Shown piece after piece: positions 7,989-16,641 of a stretch of 64,000 nt of DNA (positions are counted from its first letter, which is position 1; every line of letters starts with the position of its first letter). A program made the translations under genes and the position numbers. The DNA is from Nocardioides bizhenqiangii (GTDB lineage: Bacteria > Actinomycetota > Actinomycetes > Propionibacteriales > Nocardioidaceae): positions 806,001 through 870,000 of the forward strand of contig NZ_CP141059.1 in assembly GCF_034661235.1 (NCBI RefSeq), given 5' to 3'. The notes under the pieces were generated by a model that saw nothing but the letters and a program-made list of their open reading frames with translations, was not told the DNA's origin and did not search any database.

Positions 7989-8193
7989 ATGCGCCCGTGA
8001 GACGCGCGGCAATCGTAGTCAGCGCGGACGCCGAGCGCCGAACCGGAGCGATCCGAGCGATAAGTCGTTGACGACGGTGACTGGCACTGGTGAGGATCGG
8101 CTCGTGCCTGCTCACTGAGACCCGCCACCGCTCGCGCCGACCACTGTCGGCCGCGCTGGCGTGCCGCCGTCCGGTCTCACCGAAGGAGCACGC
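7989..8193. other. Intergenic, no gene seen
   Basis: Space between the tRNA promoter side and the methyltransferase start. It should hold the tRNA promoter on the minus strand, but I see no convincing -35/-10 pair. An AAGGAG ribosome binding site at 8183-8188 belongs to the methyltransferase. Confidence 0.4.
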
Positions 8194-9090
8194 ATGTCAC
8201 CTGCACCGATCTTCCAGCACCCACTCGCCTACCTGCTCGGCCTCCAGGGCGTCGCGCTGATGCGGGCCTACGCCGGCGACTACGACCGAGACTTCACCCT
8301 TGCCCGGCTGGCCGAGGTGCGCGCGCTGCTCGACCGGGCCGACCAGCTCGGCGACGGGGTCGTGGTGCCACCGCTGCCCACCGACGACGGGTACGGCACA
8401 TGGGCACCGTCGTACGACGGAGACAATCCGTTCTTCGCGATGGACGAGAGTCAGTTGCTGCCGATCCTCGATGCGCTCGCGCCGGGTGTTGCGGCCGACG
8501 TTGCGTGCGGCACGGGGCGCTACACCGCGCACCTGGCCGCGCGTGGCTTCGACGTGCGGGGCTTCGACACGTCGCCCGGCATGCTCGAGATCGCCCGCGT
8601 CAAGGTGCCGGCCGCCGACTTCGGACTCGCCGAGATGGCCCGTCTCCCCATCGCTGACCACAGCGTCGACATCGTCGTGAACACCCTCGCCCTCAGCCAC
8701 GTCGAGGACCTGGCGCCAGCGTTCGCCGAGGCCGCGCGAGTATTGCGGCCGGGCGGCCACCTGCTGGTCTCGGACGTCCGCGGCTACTTCCTCGGCTCCC
8801 GGCGGACACCGCTCCTCGGACAGAACGAGCTGGGCCCCGGCTACATCCCCGGCTGGGCGCACCCGACCGGCGAGTACCTGCGCGCCGCTCTCGCTGCGGG
8901 TCTGGTGGTCCGTGACTGCCAGGAGCTGGTTGCTCCCGTGGTCGACCGGCCGGAGGACGAGATTCCCGTCCCACCGACCCCCGGCGAGCCGGCGAGCATC
9001 TGGGATCTCCATCCTTGGGCGCCGGTCGCGGCCCGTGCGGTCCGGGACGACCGGGTCTGTCTCATCACCTGGAACTTCGTGAGGGAGTGA
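8194..9090 (+). CDS. SAM-dependent methyltransferase (class I)
   Basis: A 298-residue class I methyltransferase of the methyltransferase_11/UbiE type. Motif I is DVACGTGRYTAHLA near residue 105, followed by the acidic strand end GFDTSPGMLEIA, motif II LPIADHSVDIVV and the post-II ALSHVEDLAPAF. The N-terminal 90 residues are a helical lid. The substrate cannot be told from the sequence. ATG 8194 is chosen because AAGGAG sits 5 nt upstream; GTG 8161 lies in frame but has no such site. The stop abuts the convergent pdxY. Confidence 0.88.
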   Translation: MSPAPIFQHPLAYLLGLQGVALMRAYAGDYDRDFTLARLAEVRALLDRADQLGDGVVVPPLPTDDGYGTWAPSYDGDNPFFAMDESQLLPILDALAPGVAADVACGTGRYTAHLAARGFDVRGFDTSPGMLEIARVKVPAADFGLAEMARLPIADHSVDIVVNTLALSHVEDLAPAFAEAARVLRPGGHLLVSDVRGYFLGSRRTPLLGQNELGPGYIPGWAHPTGEYLRAALAAGLVVRDCQELVAPVVDRPEDEIPVPPTPGEPASIWDLHPWAPVAARAVRDDRVCLITWNFVRE

Positions 9091-9939
9091 TCAGCGCAGG
9101 CGCTCCGCGGCGAACCGAGCAGGTGGATCCGCGATCGCGTCCTGGGCGGGGATCAGCGCGAGCTCGCGAGTGCCGGCGGCCAGCGTCGCCTCCAGCACGG
9201 CGAACACCGCGTTGGTCGTGCGCTCGAGCGCGGTCGCCGGCGAGCCCGTCTCCAGCAGGTGCGCGAGGTAGAGGGCGGCGGTCAGGTCGCCGCCGCCGTT
9301 CGGGCCGATCGGCAGCAGGGGAGTGGTCACCGCCCACGCGCCGTCGTCCGAGACCGCCACCACGTCGAGGTTGTCACCCGTGTCGGGGTAGCGCACCGAC
9401 GTCACCAGCACGTCGCGGGGTCCGCGCGCGCGGAGCTCGTCGACCGCGGCCAGCAGCTCGTCCGGGTTGGTCGTCGTGCGGCCGGTGAGGAAGTCCAGCT
9501 CGAAGTGGTTGGGAGTAATGATGTCGGCGCGCGGCACCACCGCGTCGCGGATGAACTCCGGGATCCCTGGCCGCACGAACACGCCCCGCCCGACGTCGCC
9601 GATCACCGGGTCGCAGCAGTAGACCGCGGCCGGGTTGAGCGACTTCACGTCCGCGACGGCGTCCAGGATGACCGCGCCCATCGCGGGATCGCCCTGGTAG
9701 CCGGAGAGGACGGCGTCCGCCGTACGGAGCACGTCGCGGTCGCCGAGTCCGGCGATCACCTCGCGCACGTCTTCCGGCGCGAGGAGCGGTCCGCGCCAGT
9801 CGCCGTACCCGGTGTGGTTGGAGAAGTGCACCGTCAGCACCGGCCAGACCTCGTGCCCGAGGCGTTGCAGCGGGAACACCGCTGCGGAGTTCCCGACGTG
9901 CCCGTAGGCGACCGAGGACTGGATGCTCAAGATGCGCAC
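9091..9939 (-). CDS. pdxY: Pyridoxal kinase
   Basis: Phosphorylates pyridoxal (and related vitamers) to pyridoxal 5'-phosphate in the salvage pathway. The 282-residue ribokinase-fold protein starts [18 protein letters not shown], the typical PdxY N-terminus, and has [20 protein letters not shown] and [12 protein letters not shown] segments. The anion-hole motif near the C-terminus reads [10 protein letters not shown], where most relatives have GTGD; the catalytic Asp is present. It is divergent from the GMC oxidoreductase gene. Confidence 0.93.
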   Translation of the reverse strand: MRILSIQSSVAYGHVGNSAAVFPLQRLGHEVWPVLTVHFSNHTGYGDWRGPLLAPEDVREVIAGLGDRDVLRTADAVLSGYQGDPAMGAVILDAVADVKSLNPAAVYCCDPVIGDVGRGVFVRPGIPEFIRDAVVPRADIITPNHFELDFLTGRTTTNPDELLAAVDELRARGPRDVLVTSVRYPDTGDNLDVVAVSDDGAWAVTTPLLPIGPNGGGDLTAALYLAHLLETGSPATALERTTNAVFAVLEATLAAGTRELALIPAQDAIADPPARFAAERLR

Positions 9940-9964
9940 GAGGACGATCCTCTCAGCGTCGACA

Positions 9965-9981
9965 TACGAAACCCTTTCGTA
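9965..9981. promoter_or_regulatory. 17-bp palindrome between divergent genes
   Basis: TACGAAA-CCC-TTTCGTA is a perfect inverted repeat between pdxY and the GMC oxidoreductase gene. It looks like a regulator binding site for one or both promoters. No local regulator gene is present. Confidence 0.45.
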
Positions 9982-9988
9982 CGGAAAC

Positions 9989-10002
9989 TAGAACGCGTTA
10001 CA
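9989..10002. promoter_or_regulatory. KstR-type operator
   Basis: TAGAACGCGTTACA matches the TnnAACnnGTTnnA pattern of the TetR-family steroid regulator KstR exactly. A TACAGT -10-like box overlaps its right end. It lies 35 bp before the GMC oxidoreductase start. Binding by KstR itself is an inference from the motif. Confidence 0.5.
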
Positions 10003-10036
10003 GTTACCCGACCGCCGTACGTCGAAGGGGACACAC

Positions 10037-11683
10037 ATGCCCAAGCGCAGGGAGCCGCGCAGCAACGAAGCCGACTATGTCGTGGTCGGCTCCGGGAGCT
10101 CCGGATCGATCGTTGCGGCCCGCCTGGCCGAGTCCGGCGCGACGGTGATCATGCTCGAGGCCGGGAAGTCGGACGAGCAGATGCTCACCAAGATCCCCGG
10201 GATGATCGGCCCGATGCACGCGGAGCCCAAGATCAAGACGCTCAACGACTGGGGCTACTACTCGGTGCCGCAGGAGGGCCTCGACGGCCGCCGGATGCCG
10301 GCGCCCCGTGGCAAGGTGCTCGGCGGCTCGAGCTCGGTCAACGGCATGGTCTACGTGCGCGGCAACCGCGCCAACTACGACTCCTGGGCCGCCGAGGGCA
10401 ACACCGGCTGGAGCGCCGACGAGGTCAACCCGGCGTTCAAGCGCTACGAGGACTTCGAGGACGGCGAGAACGACTACCGCGGCGCCGGCGGACCGATCCG
10501 GATCACCCGGTGCAAGACACCGCAGGAAGCCACCGCCCAGTTCATCCAGGCGACCGCCGACACCCTCGGCGTCAAGGTCCTCGACGACTACAACGCCGCG
10601 GAGCAGGAGGGCATCGCCCGGATGCAGCAGAACGCTGCGAACGGGCTGCGCTACTCGTCCTCGCGCGGCTACGTGCACCACCTCGCGCCTCGGACGCTCG
10701 AGGTGCAGACCCGGGTGCAAGCCACCCGGATCGTGATCGAGAACGGCCGCGCCGTCGGCGTGGAGGTCGCCGACCTCGACAAGACCGGCACCGTCGCTAC
10801 CACCCGCAGGCTGATCCGAGCAGGCAAGGAGGTCATCCTCTCCGCCGGCTTCATCGGCAGTCCGCAGCTGCTGATGCTCTCCGGCATCGGGCCCGCCGAC
10901 CACCTCGCGTCGGTCGGCATCGACCCCGTCGCGGAGCTCCCGGTCGGCGACAACCTGCACGACCACCTGTTCCACCCGCTGACGTTCCACGTGCCGACCG
11001 TCACGCACCGGGGCACGGCGATCTACTTCGGCAAGGGCCTGATCAAGGAGAAGGTCCGCGGCGGGTCGTTCCTCGCCAACTCGGTGTTCGAGTCGGTCGG
11101 CTTCGTGCGCACGTCGTTCGCCAAGGACATCCCCGACCTGCAGCTGCACATGCTGCCGTGGTCCTACCCGAGCCCCAACCAGGACGCCCCGATCCGGCAC
11201 GAGGTCGACCCCCGGCCGAGCATCAGCGTCTTCTCCACCCTGATCTACCCCCGCAGCCGGGGCACGATCCGGCTGGCGTCGTCCGACCCGCTCACCGCAC
11301 CGCTCATCGACTACGGGTTCTTCCGGGAGAAGGACGACATCGAGGTGCTCGCGGAGGGCACGGAGATGATCCGGGAGATCATGGCCGGCGCGGCATTCGG
11401 CGGGACGGTCAAGGAGGAGATCAACCCGGGCGCGACGCTGAAGGGCAAGGAGCTGCGCGAGGCGCTCAAGCTGCGCTCGACATCGGTCTACCACGGCGTC
11501 GGCACCTGCCGGATGGGCGTCGACGAGCGCGCGGTGGTCGGTCCCGACCTCAAGGTCCGGGGCATCGACGGGCTGCGGGTGGCGGACGCGTCGATCATGC
11601 CGTCCATCACCGGCGGCAACACCAACGCGCCGTGCTACATGATCGGCGAGAAGGCCGCCGAGATCATCCTGGGCGAGCGATGA
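10037..11683 (+). CDS. GMC family FAD alcohol dehydrogenase
   Basis: A 548-residue glucose-methanol-choline oxidoreductase. It has the FAD-binding VVGSGSSGSIVAARL motif (Gly18, Gly20, Gly23) ending in MLEAG, the GMC signature 1 region around RGKVLGGSSSVNGMVYVRG, signature 2 AGFIGSPQLLMLSGIG, and the C-terminal active-site segment HGVGTCRMG with a catalytic His before an Asn about 40 residues on. It oxidises an alcohol to an aldehyde; choline, alkanol or sterol-like substrates are all possible. The stop overlaps the start of an aldehyde dehydrogenase by ATGA, so product channelling is likely. A GGGGA site precedes ATG 10037. Confidence 0.9.
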   Translation: MPKRREPRSNEADYVVVGSGSSGSIVAARLAESGATVIMLEAGKSDEQMLTKIPGMIGPMHAEPKIKTLNDWGYYSVPQEGLDGRRMPAPRGKVLGGSSSVNGMVYVRGNRANYDSWAAEGNTGWSADEVNPAFKRYEDFEDGENDYRGAGGPIRITRCKTPQEATAQFIQATADTLGVKVLDDYNAAEQEGIARMQQNAANGLRYSSSRGYVHHLAPRTLEVQTRVQATRIVIENGRAVGVEVADLDKTGTVATTRRLIRAGKEVILSAGFIGSPQLLMLSGIGPADHLASVGIDPVAELPVGDNLHDHLFHPLTFHVPTVTHRGTAIYFGKGLIKEKVRGGSFLANSVFESVGFVRTSFAKDIPDLQLHMLPWSYPSPNQDAPIRHEVDPRPSISVFSTLIYPRSRGTIRLASSDPLTAPLIDYGFFREKDDIEVLAEGTEMIREIMAGAAFGGTVKEEINPGATLKGKELREALKLRSTSVYHGVGTCRMGVDERAVVGPDLKVRGIDGLRVADASIMPSITGGNTNAPCYMIGEKAAEIILGER

Positions 11684-13260
11684 TCAGCCCGCGGAGAGGT
11701 ACGACGACGACGCGCCCCGCGGCGCTCACCGACGACCTCCTGGAGAGCCTGGTCGCCCGCGTGCCCGGATCGTCCGGCGCGACCTGGAAGCTCACCGAGG
11801 TCTACACCGGTGAGCTGCTCGTGGAGCTGCCGCAGTCGACGCAGGAGGACATCGAGCGCGCGTTCCGCGAAGCGCGCGCCGCCCAGCGGCTGTGGGCCCA
11901 GTGGCCGGTGAAGAAGCGGCTCGAGGTCTTCGAGCGGGCGCACACGCTGCTCCTCGACAACGCGCTCACCACGACCGACCTGATCCAGGCGGAGAGCGGG
12001 AAGAACCGGCGGATGGCGGTCGAGGAGACCTGCGACCCGCCGATGATCATCAGCCACTACCTCAAGCGCGCCCCCAAGCTCTTGACGCCGAAGAAGCACG
12101 GCGGCCCGGTCCCGTTCCTGTCGTCGTCGACCGAGGTGCACGTCCCCAAGGGGGTGGTCGGGATCATCGCGCCCTGGAACTTCCCGTTCGCCACCGGTCT
12201 CTCCGACGCCATCCCGGCGCTGATGGCCGGCAATGCGGTCGTCGTGAAACCCGACAACAAGACCGCCCTCAGCCCGCTCTACGGCATCCGTCTGCTCGAG
12301 GAGGCGGGACTCCCGAAGGGGCTGTTCCAGGTGGTTTGTGGCGAGGGGCCCGACGTGGGCCCCACGCTCATCGACAACGCCGACTACGTCATGTTCACCG
12401 GTTCCACCGCGACCGGTCGGGTGATCGGCGAGCGGGCCGGTCGCAACCTGATCGGCTGCTGCCTCGAGCTCGGCGGCAAGAACCCGATGATCGTGCTCGA
12501 CGACGTCGACGCCGAGGAGTGGGTCGAGAGCGCGACCTTCGGGGTGTTCGGCAACACCGGCCAGATCTGCATGCACATCGAGCGGATCTACCTCCCCGAG
12601 AGCCGGTACGACGAGCTGCGTGACGTCTTCGTCCGGCGGGCGGCCAACCTGAGGATCGGCGCGTCCTACGACTTCGGTCCGGAGATCGGCAGCCTGGTCT
12701 CACCCGACCATCGCGACCGGGTGGCCTCCCACGTCGAGGACGCCGTCGCCAAGGGCGCGACGGTCCTGACCGGCGGCCGCGCGCGGCCCGACCTCGGGCC
12801 CGCGTTCTTCGAGCCCACCGTGCTCGAGGGCGTCACCCAGGACATGCTGGCCGGGAAGACCGAGACGTTCGGTCCGGTCGTCGGCCTCTACTGCTACCGG
12901 ACCGTCGACGAGGCGATCAAGCTCGCCAACGACACCGACTACGGCCTCAACGCGTCGGTGTGGAGCGGTGACATCGCCCGCGCGGAGGCGGTGGCCGAGC
13001 GGATCGACTCCGGCAACGTCAACATCAACGACGCGCTGGCGACGGCGTACGCCTCCAAGGCCACGCCGTCCGGTGGCGTCAAGAACTCAGGAGTCGGCGC
13101 CCGGCACGGCGACCAGGGTCTCCTGAAGTACACCGACGTCAAGAACGTCGCGGTGCTCAAGAAGCAGGTGCTGGGCGCGCGGCCGGGCCAGGACTACGAC
13201 TCCTACGTCAAGCAGATGCTCAGCTCCCTGAAGCTGATGCGACGACTCCGCGTGCGCTGA
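11680..13260 (+). CDS. Aldehyde dehydrogenase (SSADH-like)
   Basis: A 526-residue NAD(P)-dependent aldehyde dehydrogenase. Catalytic Cys297 is in NTGQICMHIER, the general base Glu263 is in LELGGKNP, the cofactor-binding Lys190 is in VVVKP, and the oxyanion Asn168 is in PWNFPF. It resembles the succinate-semialdehyde dehydrogenase group that actinobacterial genomes pair with GMC oxidoreductases. It probably oxidises the aldehyde made by the preceding enzyme, since the two genes overlap by ATGA. About 35 residues beyond the usual C-terminus end in a basic tail. A terminator hairpin follows. Confidence 0.92.
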   Translation: MISPRRGTTTTRPAALTDDLLESLVARVPGSSGATWKLTEVYTGELLVELPQSTQEDIERAFREARAAQRLWAQWPVKKRLEVFERAHTLLLDNALTTTDLIQAESGKNRRMAVEETCDPPMIISHYLKRAPKLLTPKKHGGPVPFLSSSTEVHVPKGVVGIIAPWNFPFATGLSDAIPALMAGNAVVVKPDNKTALSPLYGIRLLEEAGLPKGLFQVVCGEGPDVGPTLIDNADYVMFTGSTATGRVIGERAGRNLIGCCLELGGKNPMIVLDDVDAEEWVESATFGVFGNTGQICMHIERIYLPESRYDELRDVFVRRAANLRIGASYDFGPEIGSLVSPDHRDRVASHVEDAVAKGATVLTGGRARPDLGPAFFEPTVLEGVTQDMLAGKTETFGPVVGLYCYRTVDEAIKLANDTDYGLNASVWSGDIARAEAVAERIDSGNVNINDALATAYASKATPSGGVKNSGVGARHGDQGLLKYTDVKNVAVLKKQVLGARPGQDYDSYVKQMLSSLKLMRRLRVR

Positions 13261-13270
13261 GGACAGGCTC

Positions 13271-13301
13271 CAGGCCCGGTCGAGCGTGTCGACCGAGCCT
13301 G
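13271..13301. terminator. Bidirectional hairpin between convergent genes
   Basis: CAGGCCCGGTCG, loop AGCGTGT, CGACCGAGCCTG: a 12-bp stem with one mismatch between the aldehyde dehydrogenase and hsp20 stops. There is no strong U tract, as often in GC-rich genomes. Confidence 0.65.
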
Positions 13302-13311
13302 GCTCCCCGGG

Positions 13312-13752
13312 TCAGGCCTCGATGGCCTGCGTCTCGACCTTCGGCGCGGAGCCGGCGATCTCGATCTTGCGCGGCTTGGCCCGCTCGGCGACCGGTACGA
13401 CGAGCCGGAGCACGCCGTTCTCGTAGCCGGCCTCGATCTTGGTCAGGTCGAGGTTGTCGCCCAGCACGAGCTGGCGGCTGAACTGGCCGTGGGTGCGCTC
13501 GGACGCGAGCCGCTGCCAGTCGCCGTTGCCGGCCACGCGCTCGGCCCGCACCGTCAGCACGTTGCGCTCGACGTCGATGTCGACGCTGTCCTTGCCGATG
13601 CCCGGCAGGTCGAACTCGATGACGAACCGGTCACCCTCGCGCCACGCGTCCATCGGCATCACGGCGGGGCGGTTCGTGGTGCCCGCGGAACCGAGCAGCT
13701 GGCTGGCCAAGCGGTCGAAGTCACGGAACGGGTCGGTGGATCGCAGCAACAT
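13312..13752 (-). CDS. Small heat-shock protein Hsp20
   Basis: ATP-independent holdase chaperone of the alpha-crystallin family, 146 residues. The crystallin domain runs from about residue 32 ([18 protein letters not shown]) to 125 with the [15 protein letters not shown] signature. The C-terminal IxI-like motif is KIEIAG. The start ATG 13752 has a perfect AGGAGG 5 nt upstream; the longer open frame beyond it is only the shadow of the divergent regulator gene. Expression is probably controlled by that MerR regulator through the AT-rich intergenic region. Confidence 0.95.
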   Translation of the reverse strand: MLLRSTDPFRDFDRLASQLLGSAGTTNRPAVMPMDAWREGDRFVIEFDLPGIGKDSVDIDVERNVLTVRAERVAGNGDWQRLASERTHGQFSRQLVLGDNLDLTKIEAGYENGVLRLVVPVAERAKPRKIEIAGSAPKVETQAIEA

Positions 13753-13804
13753 GGTTCCTCCTTCGTTGACGGTCGGACAGGTCGTCCGACGGCTCCAAGA
13801 TCTG

Positions 13805-13834
13805 TAACACTGGTTATAGATTATCTGTTCCAGT
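13805..13834. promoter_or_regulatory. Putative heat-shock operator
   Basis: The 108-bp divergent spacer has an unusually AT-rich core with TAAC-ACTG-GTTA (13805-13816) and an ACTGG/CCAGT inverted pair (13809-13813 and 13830-13834). It does not match the classic HAIR element of HspR. It is the best candidate binding site for the MerR protein. Confidence 0.4.
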
Positions 13835-13860
13835 AGAGTCAAGCCCTGGCGGAGGAGGTG

Positions 13861-14154
13861 ATGGCAGTGGCAGGTGAGCAGGTGCGGGGTGTCTACGCCA
13901 TCTCCGTCGCGGCCGACCTGGTCTCGATGGAGATCCAGAACCTGCGCGTCTACGAGCGCCGCGGCCTGGTCGCCCCGGCGCGGTCCCCCGGCGGCTCCCG
14001 GCTCTACAGCAGGGCCGACATCGAGCGGCTCCACCGGATCCGCGAGCTCCTGGCCGAGGGCCTCAACCTCGCCGGGATCCGGCGGGTGCTCGAACTCGAG
14101 GCGGAGGTTAAACGCCTCCGTGGCGAGAACTCCGCACTCCGAGAGCGACTCTGA
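13861..14154 (+). CDS. MerR-family regulator (HspR-like)
   Basis: A 97-residue MerR-type DNA-binding protein. The helix-turn-helix and wing ([21 protein letters not shown], then [18 protein letters not shown]) resemble HspR, the repressor of actinobacterial heat-shock genes. A short coiled-coil ([19 protein letters not shown]) follows. It lacks the sensor domain of larger MerR proteins. ATG 13861 has GGAGG 5 nt upstream and is preferred over GTG 13858. Divergent pairing with hsp20 and the shared AT-rich spacer suggest it represses hsp20 and itself. Confidence 0.88.
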   Translation: MAVAGEQVRGVYAISVAADLVSMEIQNLRVYERRGLVAPARSPGGSRLYSRADIERLHRIRELLAEGLNLAGIRRVLELEAEVKRLRGENSALRERL

Positions 14155-14246
14155 CAGCACGGCGAATGAGGTTGCGGGGGTGCCGAGGGGGTACCGCTGG
14201 TGCAGGTCGCGTCCGCGGCCCGGGCTCTTTGAGGGAGGGACCCAGC

Positions 14247-14540
14247 ATGGAAATCCTAGGTGTCATCATCGCGGGCATCATCATCGGTCTGCTTGGCAAG
14301 TTCGTGGCCCCCGGCGACAAGGACAACATTCCGATCTGGCTCACGATCGTCTGCGGGATCGGTGGAGTTCTCATCGGATGGTTCGTCTACGACGCTTTCG
14401 GCGGCGACACTACTTCGGGGGTCGACTGGGTGCGCTGGGTCGTCGCGATCATCGTTGCGGCCGTTCTGGTCATGATCGCCTCCGCTGTCACCGGCAGGAA
14501 CACGTCCAAGACGTCGAAGCTCAAGCACAAGGTGACCTGA
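14247..14540 (+). CDS. GlsB/YeaQ/YmgE membrane stress protein
   Basis: A 97-residue inner-membrane protein of the transglycosylase-associated (GlsB/YeaQ/YmgE) family. Three hydrophobic segments are visible: residues 3-19 ([17 protein letters not shown]), 29-50, and 64-83, then a Lys/Thr-rich tail. Members are induced by general stress, and their biochemical role is unknown. A GGGAGGG site precedes ATG 14247. Its neighbours hsp20 and the MerR gene also belong to stress response. A strong terminator follows. Confidence 0.88.
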   Translation: MEILGVIIAGIIIGLLGKFVAPGDKDNIPIWLTIVCGIGGVLIGWFVYDAFGGDTTSGVDWVRWVVAIIVAAVLVMIASAVTGRNTSKTSKLKHKVT

Positions 14541-14556
14541 CGCAACGTGGAACGTC

Positions 14557-14590
14557 ACGAGCCCCGACCGAGTAGTTGGTCGGGGCTCGT
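14557..14590 (+). terminator. Strong hairpin terminator
   Basis: ACGAGCCCCGACC, loop GAGTAGTT, GGTCGGGGCTCGT: a perfect 13-bp stem 16 bp after the GlsB-like stop. It also insulates the convergent dioxygenase gene. Confidence 0.85.
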
Positions 14591-14646
14591 GCCGTTCGAG
14601 GTCTCGAGTACCCTCGTCCGGGGGACGGGCGACCGCCCGGAACTGC

Positions 14647-15441
14647 TCAGGCGACCTGCAGCGACCGCTTGGAGAGCCCCATCCAGAAGCCGTCGACGAC
14701 CTGGAGACCGGGCGCACCGGGATCGGTCGCGGCGCCCAGCGTGACGAACAGCGGGCTGTAGTGCTCCACCGTCGGGTGGGCGTAGGGCATGCCCGGCGCC
14801 TTGGAGAGGTACGACGACAGCTCGTCCACGTCGCCGCGCGTCAGTGCCTCCGCCGCCCACTGGTCGAAGTCGGCGGACCACTGCGGCACGGCGGCTTCGA
14901 TCCGGAATTCCTTGAGGAACGGCAGGCCGTGGGTGAGGAACCCGGAGCCGATGATGAGGACGCCCTCGTCGCGCAGCGGTCGCAGCCGCTCACCGAGCCT
15001 GAGCAGCCGCTCGGGGTCGTGGGTCGGCAGCGACATCTGCAGCACCGGGATGCCCGCATCCGGGTACATGATCTTCAGCGGCACCCAGGCGCCGTGGTCG
15101 AGCCCCCGCGAGGTGTGTTGGTGCACCGGCTCGGTGTCCGGCATCAGCTTCGCGATCCGACCGGCGAGCGCGGTCGCGTCGGGCGTGCGGTAGGTCATCC
15201 GGTAGTACTTCGGATCGAACCCGCCGAAGTCGTAGACCAGCTCGGCGCCGCTCGCGCTCAGCGACACCGGCGCCGACTCCCAGTGGGCGCTCACGATCAG
15301 GATCGCCTTCGGGCGGGGGAGATCCGAGGCCCACGCGGCGAGCTGGCCCGACCAGACAGGGTCGTCGAGGAGCGGCGGCGCGCCGTGCCCGATGTAGAGA
15401 GCCGGCATCCGCCCGTCGGCCGCCGTCGTTGCTTCGGTCAT
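14647..15441 (-). CDS. Extradiol ring-cleavage dioxygenase (DODA/LigB type)
   Basis: A 264-residue class III extradiol dioxygenase-like protein of the 4,5-DOPA dioxygenase/YgiD group. These are metal enzymes that cleave catechol-type rings. Conserved His-containing segments are YIGHGAPPLL near the N-terminus, VSAHWES, LDHGAWVPLKIMYP and GFLTHGLPF; the late VVDGFWMGLSKRS is typical too. ATG 15441 has GAGG 6 nt upstream; GTG 15447 is an alternative. A perfect GTTGA/TCAAC palindrome just upstream suggests MarR-type regulation. The substrate is unknown. Confidence 0.88.
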   Translation of the reverse strand: MTEATTAADGRMPALYIGHGAPPLLDDPVWSGQLAAWASDLPRPKAILIVSAHWESAPVSLSASGAELVYDFGGFDPKYYRMTYRTPDATALAGRIAKLMPDTEPVHQHTSRGLDHGAWVPLKIMYPDAGIPVLQMSLPTHDPERLLRLGERLRPLRDEGVLIIGSGFLTHGLPFLKEFRIEAAVPQWSADFDQWAAEALTRGDVDELSSYLSKAPGMPYAHPTVEHYSPLFVTLGAATDPGAPGLQVVDGFWMGLSKRSLQVA

Positions 15442-15454
15442 GACCACCTCAATG

Positions 15455-15468
15455 GTTGAGGATTCAAC
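15455..15468. promoter_or_regulatory. Palindromic operator GTTGA-N4-TCAAC
   Basis: A perfect inverted repeat in the 28 bp between the ung stop and the dioxygenase start. The TTGA/TCAA arms resemble MarR-family operators. Its placement suggests the dioxygenase has its own regulated promoter. Confidence 0.45.
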
Positions 15469-15469
15469 T

Positions 15470-16171
15470 TTATTCCATCGGGAGCGACCAGTCCACCGGG
15501 TGCGCGCCCCGCTCGACCAGTAGGTGGTTGACCCGGCTGAACGGCCGCGACCCGAAGAAGCCCTTGCTCGCGGCCAGTGGCGACGGGTGCGCCGACTCGA
15601 CGCAGGGGATCGTGCCCAGGTGCGGCTTGAGGGTCTGCGCCGCCCGCCCCCAGAGGATCGCCGCGACCGGTGCTCCGGCGTCCGCTCGACGTACGACCGC
15701 CTCGATCGCGCACGCCGTGACGTGCTCCCACCCCTTGCCCTTGTGGGAGTCCGAGACGTGCGGCTGCACGGTGAGGACGCGGTTGAGCAGCATCACGCCC
15801 TGGTCCGTCCACGCGGTGAGGTCGCCGTGCGGCGGCGGCGTCACGCCGACGTCGGTGGCGAGCTCCTGGTAGATGTTCGCCAGGCTGCGCGGGATCGGGC
15901 GCACGTGCGCATCGACGGCGAAGCAGAGGCCGATGGGGTGCCCGGGGGTGGGGTAGGGGTCCTGTCCGACGACCAGCACCCGGACCTCGGACAGCGGCCG
16001 GCGGAACGCGCGGAACACGTGGTCCCCGGCCGGCAGGTAGGACCGCCCGGCAGCGAGCTCCTCCCGGAGGAAGGCGCCCATCGCGGCGATGCGTTCGTCC
16101 ACCGGCGCCAGCGCCTCTGCCCAGTCCGGGGCCATCAGGCCCTTGGCCACGAGTCCCGCCAGCGCGCTCAT
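15470..16171 (-). CDS. ung: Uracil-DNA glycosylase
   Basis: Family 1 uracil-DNA glycosylase of 233 residues. It removes uracil from DNA to start base excision repair. The water-activating motif GQDPYP and the C-terminal HPSPL motif are both present, with the uracil-binding LLNRVLTV in between. ATG 16171 is used; the longer open frame upstream lies in a dispersed repeat (16190-16296) and does not look coding. Length is normal for the family. Confidence 0.96.
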   Translation of the reverse strand: MSALAGLVAKGLMAPDWAEALAPVDERIAAMGAFLREELAAGRSYLPAGDHVFRAFRRPLSEVRVLVVGQDPYPTPGHPIGLCFAVDAHVRPIPRSLANIYQELATDVGVTPPPHGDLTAWTDQGVMLLNRVLTVQPHVSDSHKGKGWEHVTACAIEAVVRRADAGAPVAAILWGRAAQTLKPHLGTIPCVESAHPSPLAASKGFFGSRPFSRVNHLLVERGAHPVDWSLPME

Positions 16172-16189
16172 GACCACATTCTGTCGGCT

Positions 16190-16296
16190 CTGGCCGAGCG
16201 TGTCGCAGACGGAGCTCGGCGCACGGACCATCGCTTCGCTCGGCCCGCGGCCTTCGCACCGTGCGGCTTCGCCGCGGTGCGCCACGCTGCCGGCCG
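16190..16296. repeat. Dispersed repeat family A, copy 1
   Basis: About 107 bp sharing long stretches with copies at 41968-42074 (same orientation) and 19831-19934 (inverted). Shared blocks are tggccgagcgtgtcgc, acggaccatcgcttcgctcg, and gcggcttcgccgc followed by cgccacgctgccggcc. It occupies the gap between ung and the GNAT gene. Confidence 0.75.
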
Positions 16297-16302
16297 TAGG
16301 CT
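16297..16302 (+). promoter_or_regulatory. Leaderless -10 box TAGGCT
   Basis: TAGGCT lies 6 nt before ATG 16309 of the GNAT-like gene, directly after the family A repeat. Confidence 0.5.
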
Positions 16303-16308
16303 CTTCCC

Positions 16309-16593
16309 ATGACCGACACCCCGGTGACGAACAACATCGAGCGCAAGCGGTTCGAGATCCACGTCGAGGACGGTCGGCTCGCCGGGTTCGCCGAGTACGT
16401 CGGGCGCGACGGCGTGCGCGAGTTCGTCCACACGGTCGTCAAGGACCAGTTCGAAGGTCAGGGGATCGGCGGCAAGCTCGCCCGGGCCGCCCTCGACCAG
16501 ACCCGGGCCGACGGCCTCAAGGTGGTCGCGACCTGCCCGTTCATCAAGGGCTGGATCGGCAAGCACCCGGACTACGAGGGCCTGCTGGTCTGA
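16309..16593 (+). CDS. Small GNAT-like N-acetyltransferase
   Basis: A 94-residue protein of the short GNAT group (YidJ/Acetyltransf_CG type). The acetyl-CoA-binding loop is visible as [16 protein letters not shown] near residues 47-62, preceded by the beta strand REFVHTVV and followed by [21 protein letters not shown]. Proteins of this size carry only the minimal CoA-binding core. The acceptor is unknown. It has its own leaderless-type promoter and no operon partner. Confidence 0.85.
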   Translation: MTDTPVTNNIERKRFEIHVEDGRLAGFAEYVGRDGVREFVHTVVKDQFEGQGIGGKLARAALDQTRADGLKVVATCPFIKGWIGKHPDYEGLLV

Positions 16594-16641
16594 GGCCGTG
16601 CGGTCCAGCCATCGGTGGTAGCGGTCGCGAGGACCTCACCG

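Noticed and set aside
9259..11679. A 1333-codon open frame on the plus strand
   Set aside because: Only its last 526 codons (from ATG 11680) are the aldehyde dehydrogenase. The earlier part is antisense to pdxY and out of frame with the GMC gene, and its translation is low-complexity Arg/Ala/Gly.
14166..14246. Longer N-terminus for the GlsB-like protein
   Set aside because: The extra residues are Arg/Gly-rich with no family match. ATG 14247 has a good ribosome binding site and begins the first membrane helix.
16172..16285. Longer N-terminus for Ung
   Set aside because: It falls in dispersed repeat family A and has no similarity to glycosylases. ATG 16171 gives the family length.
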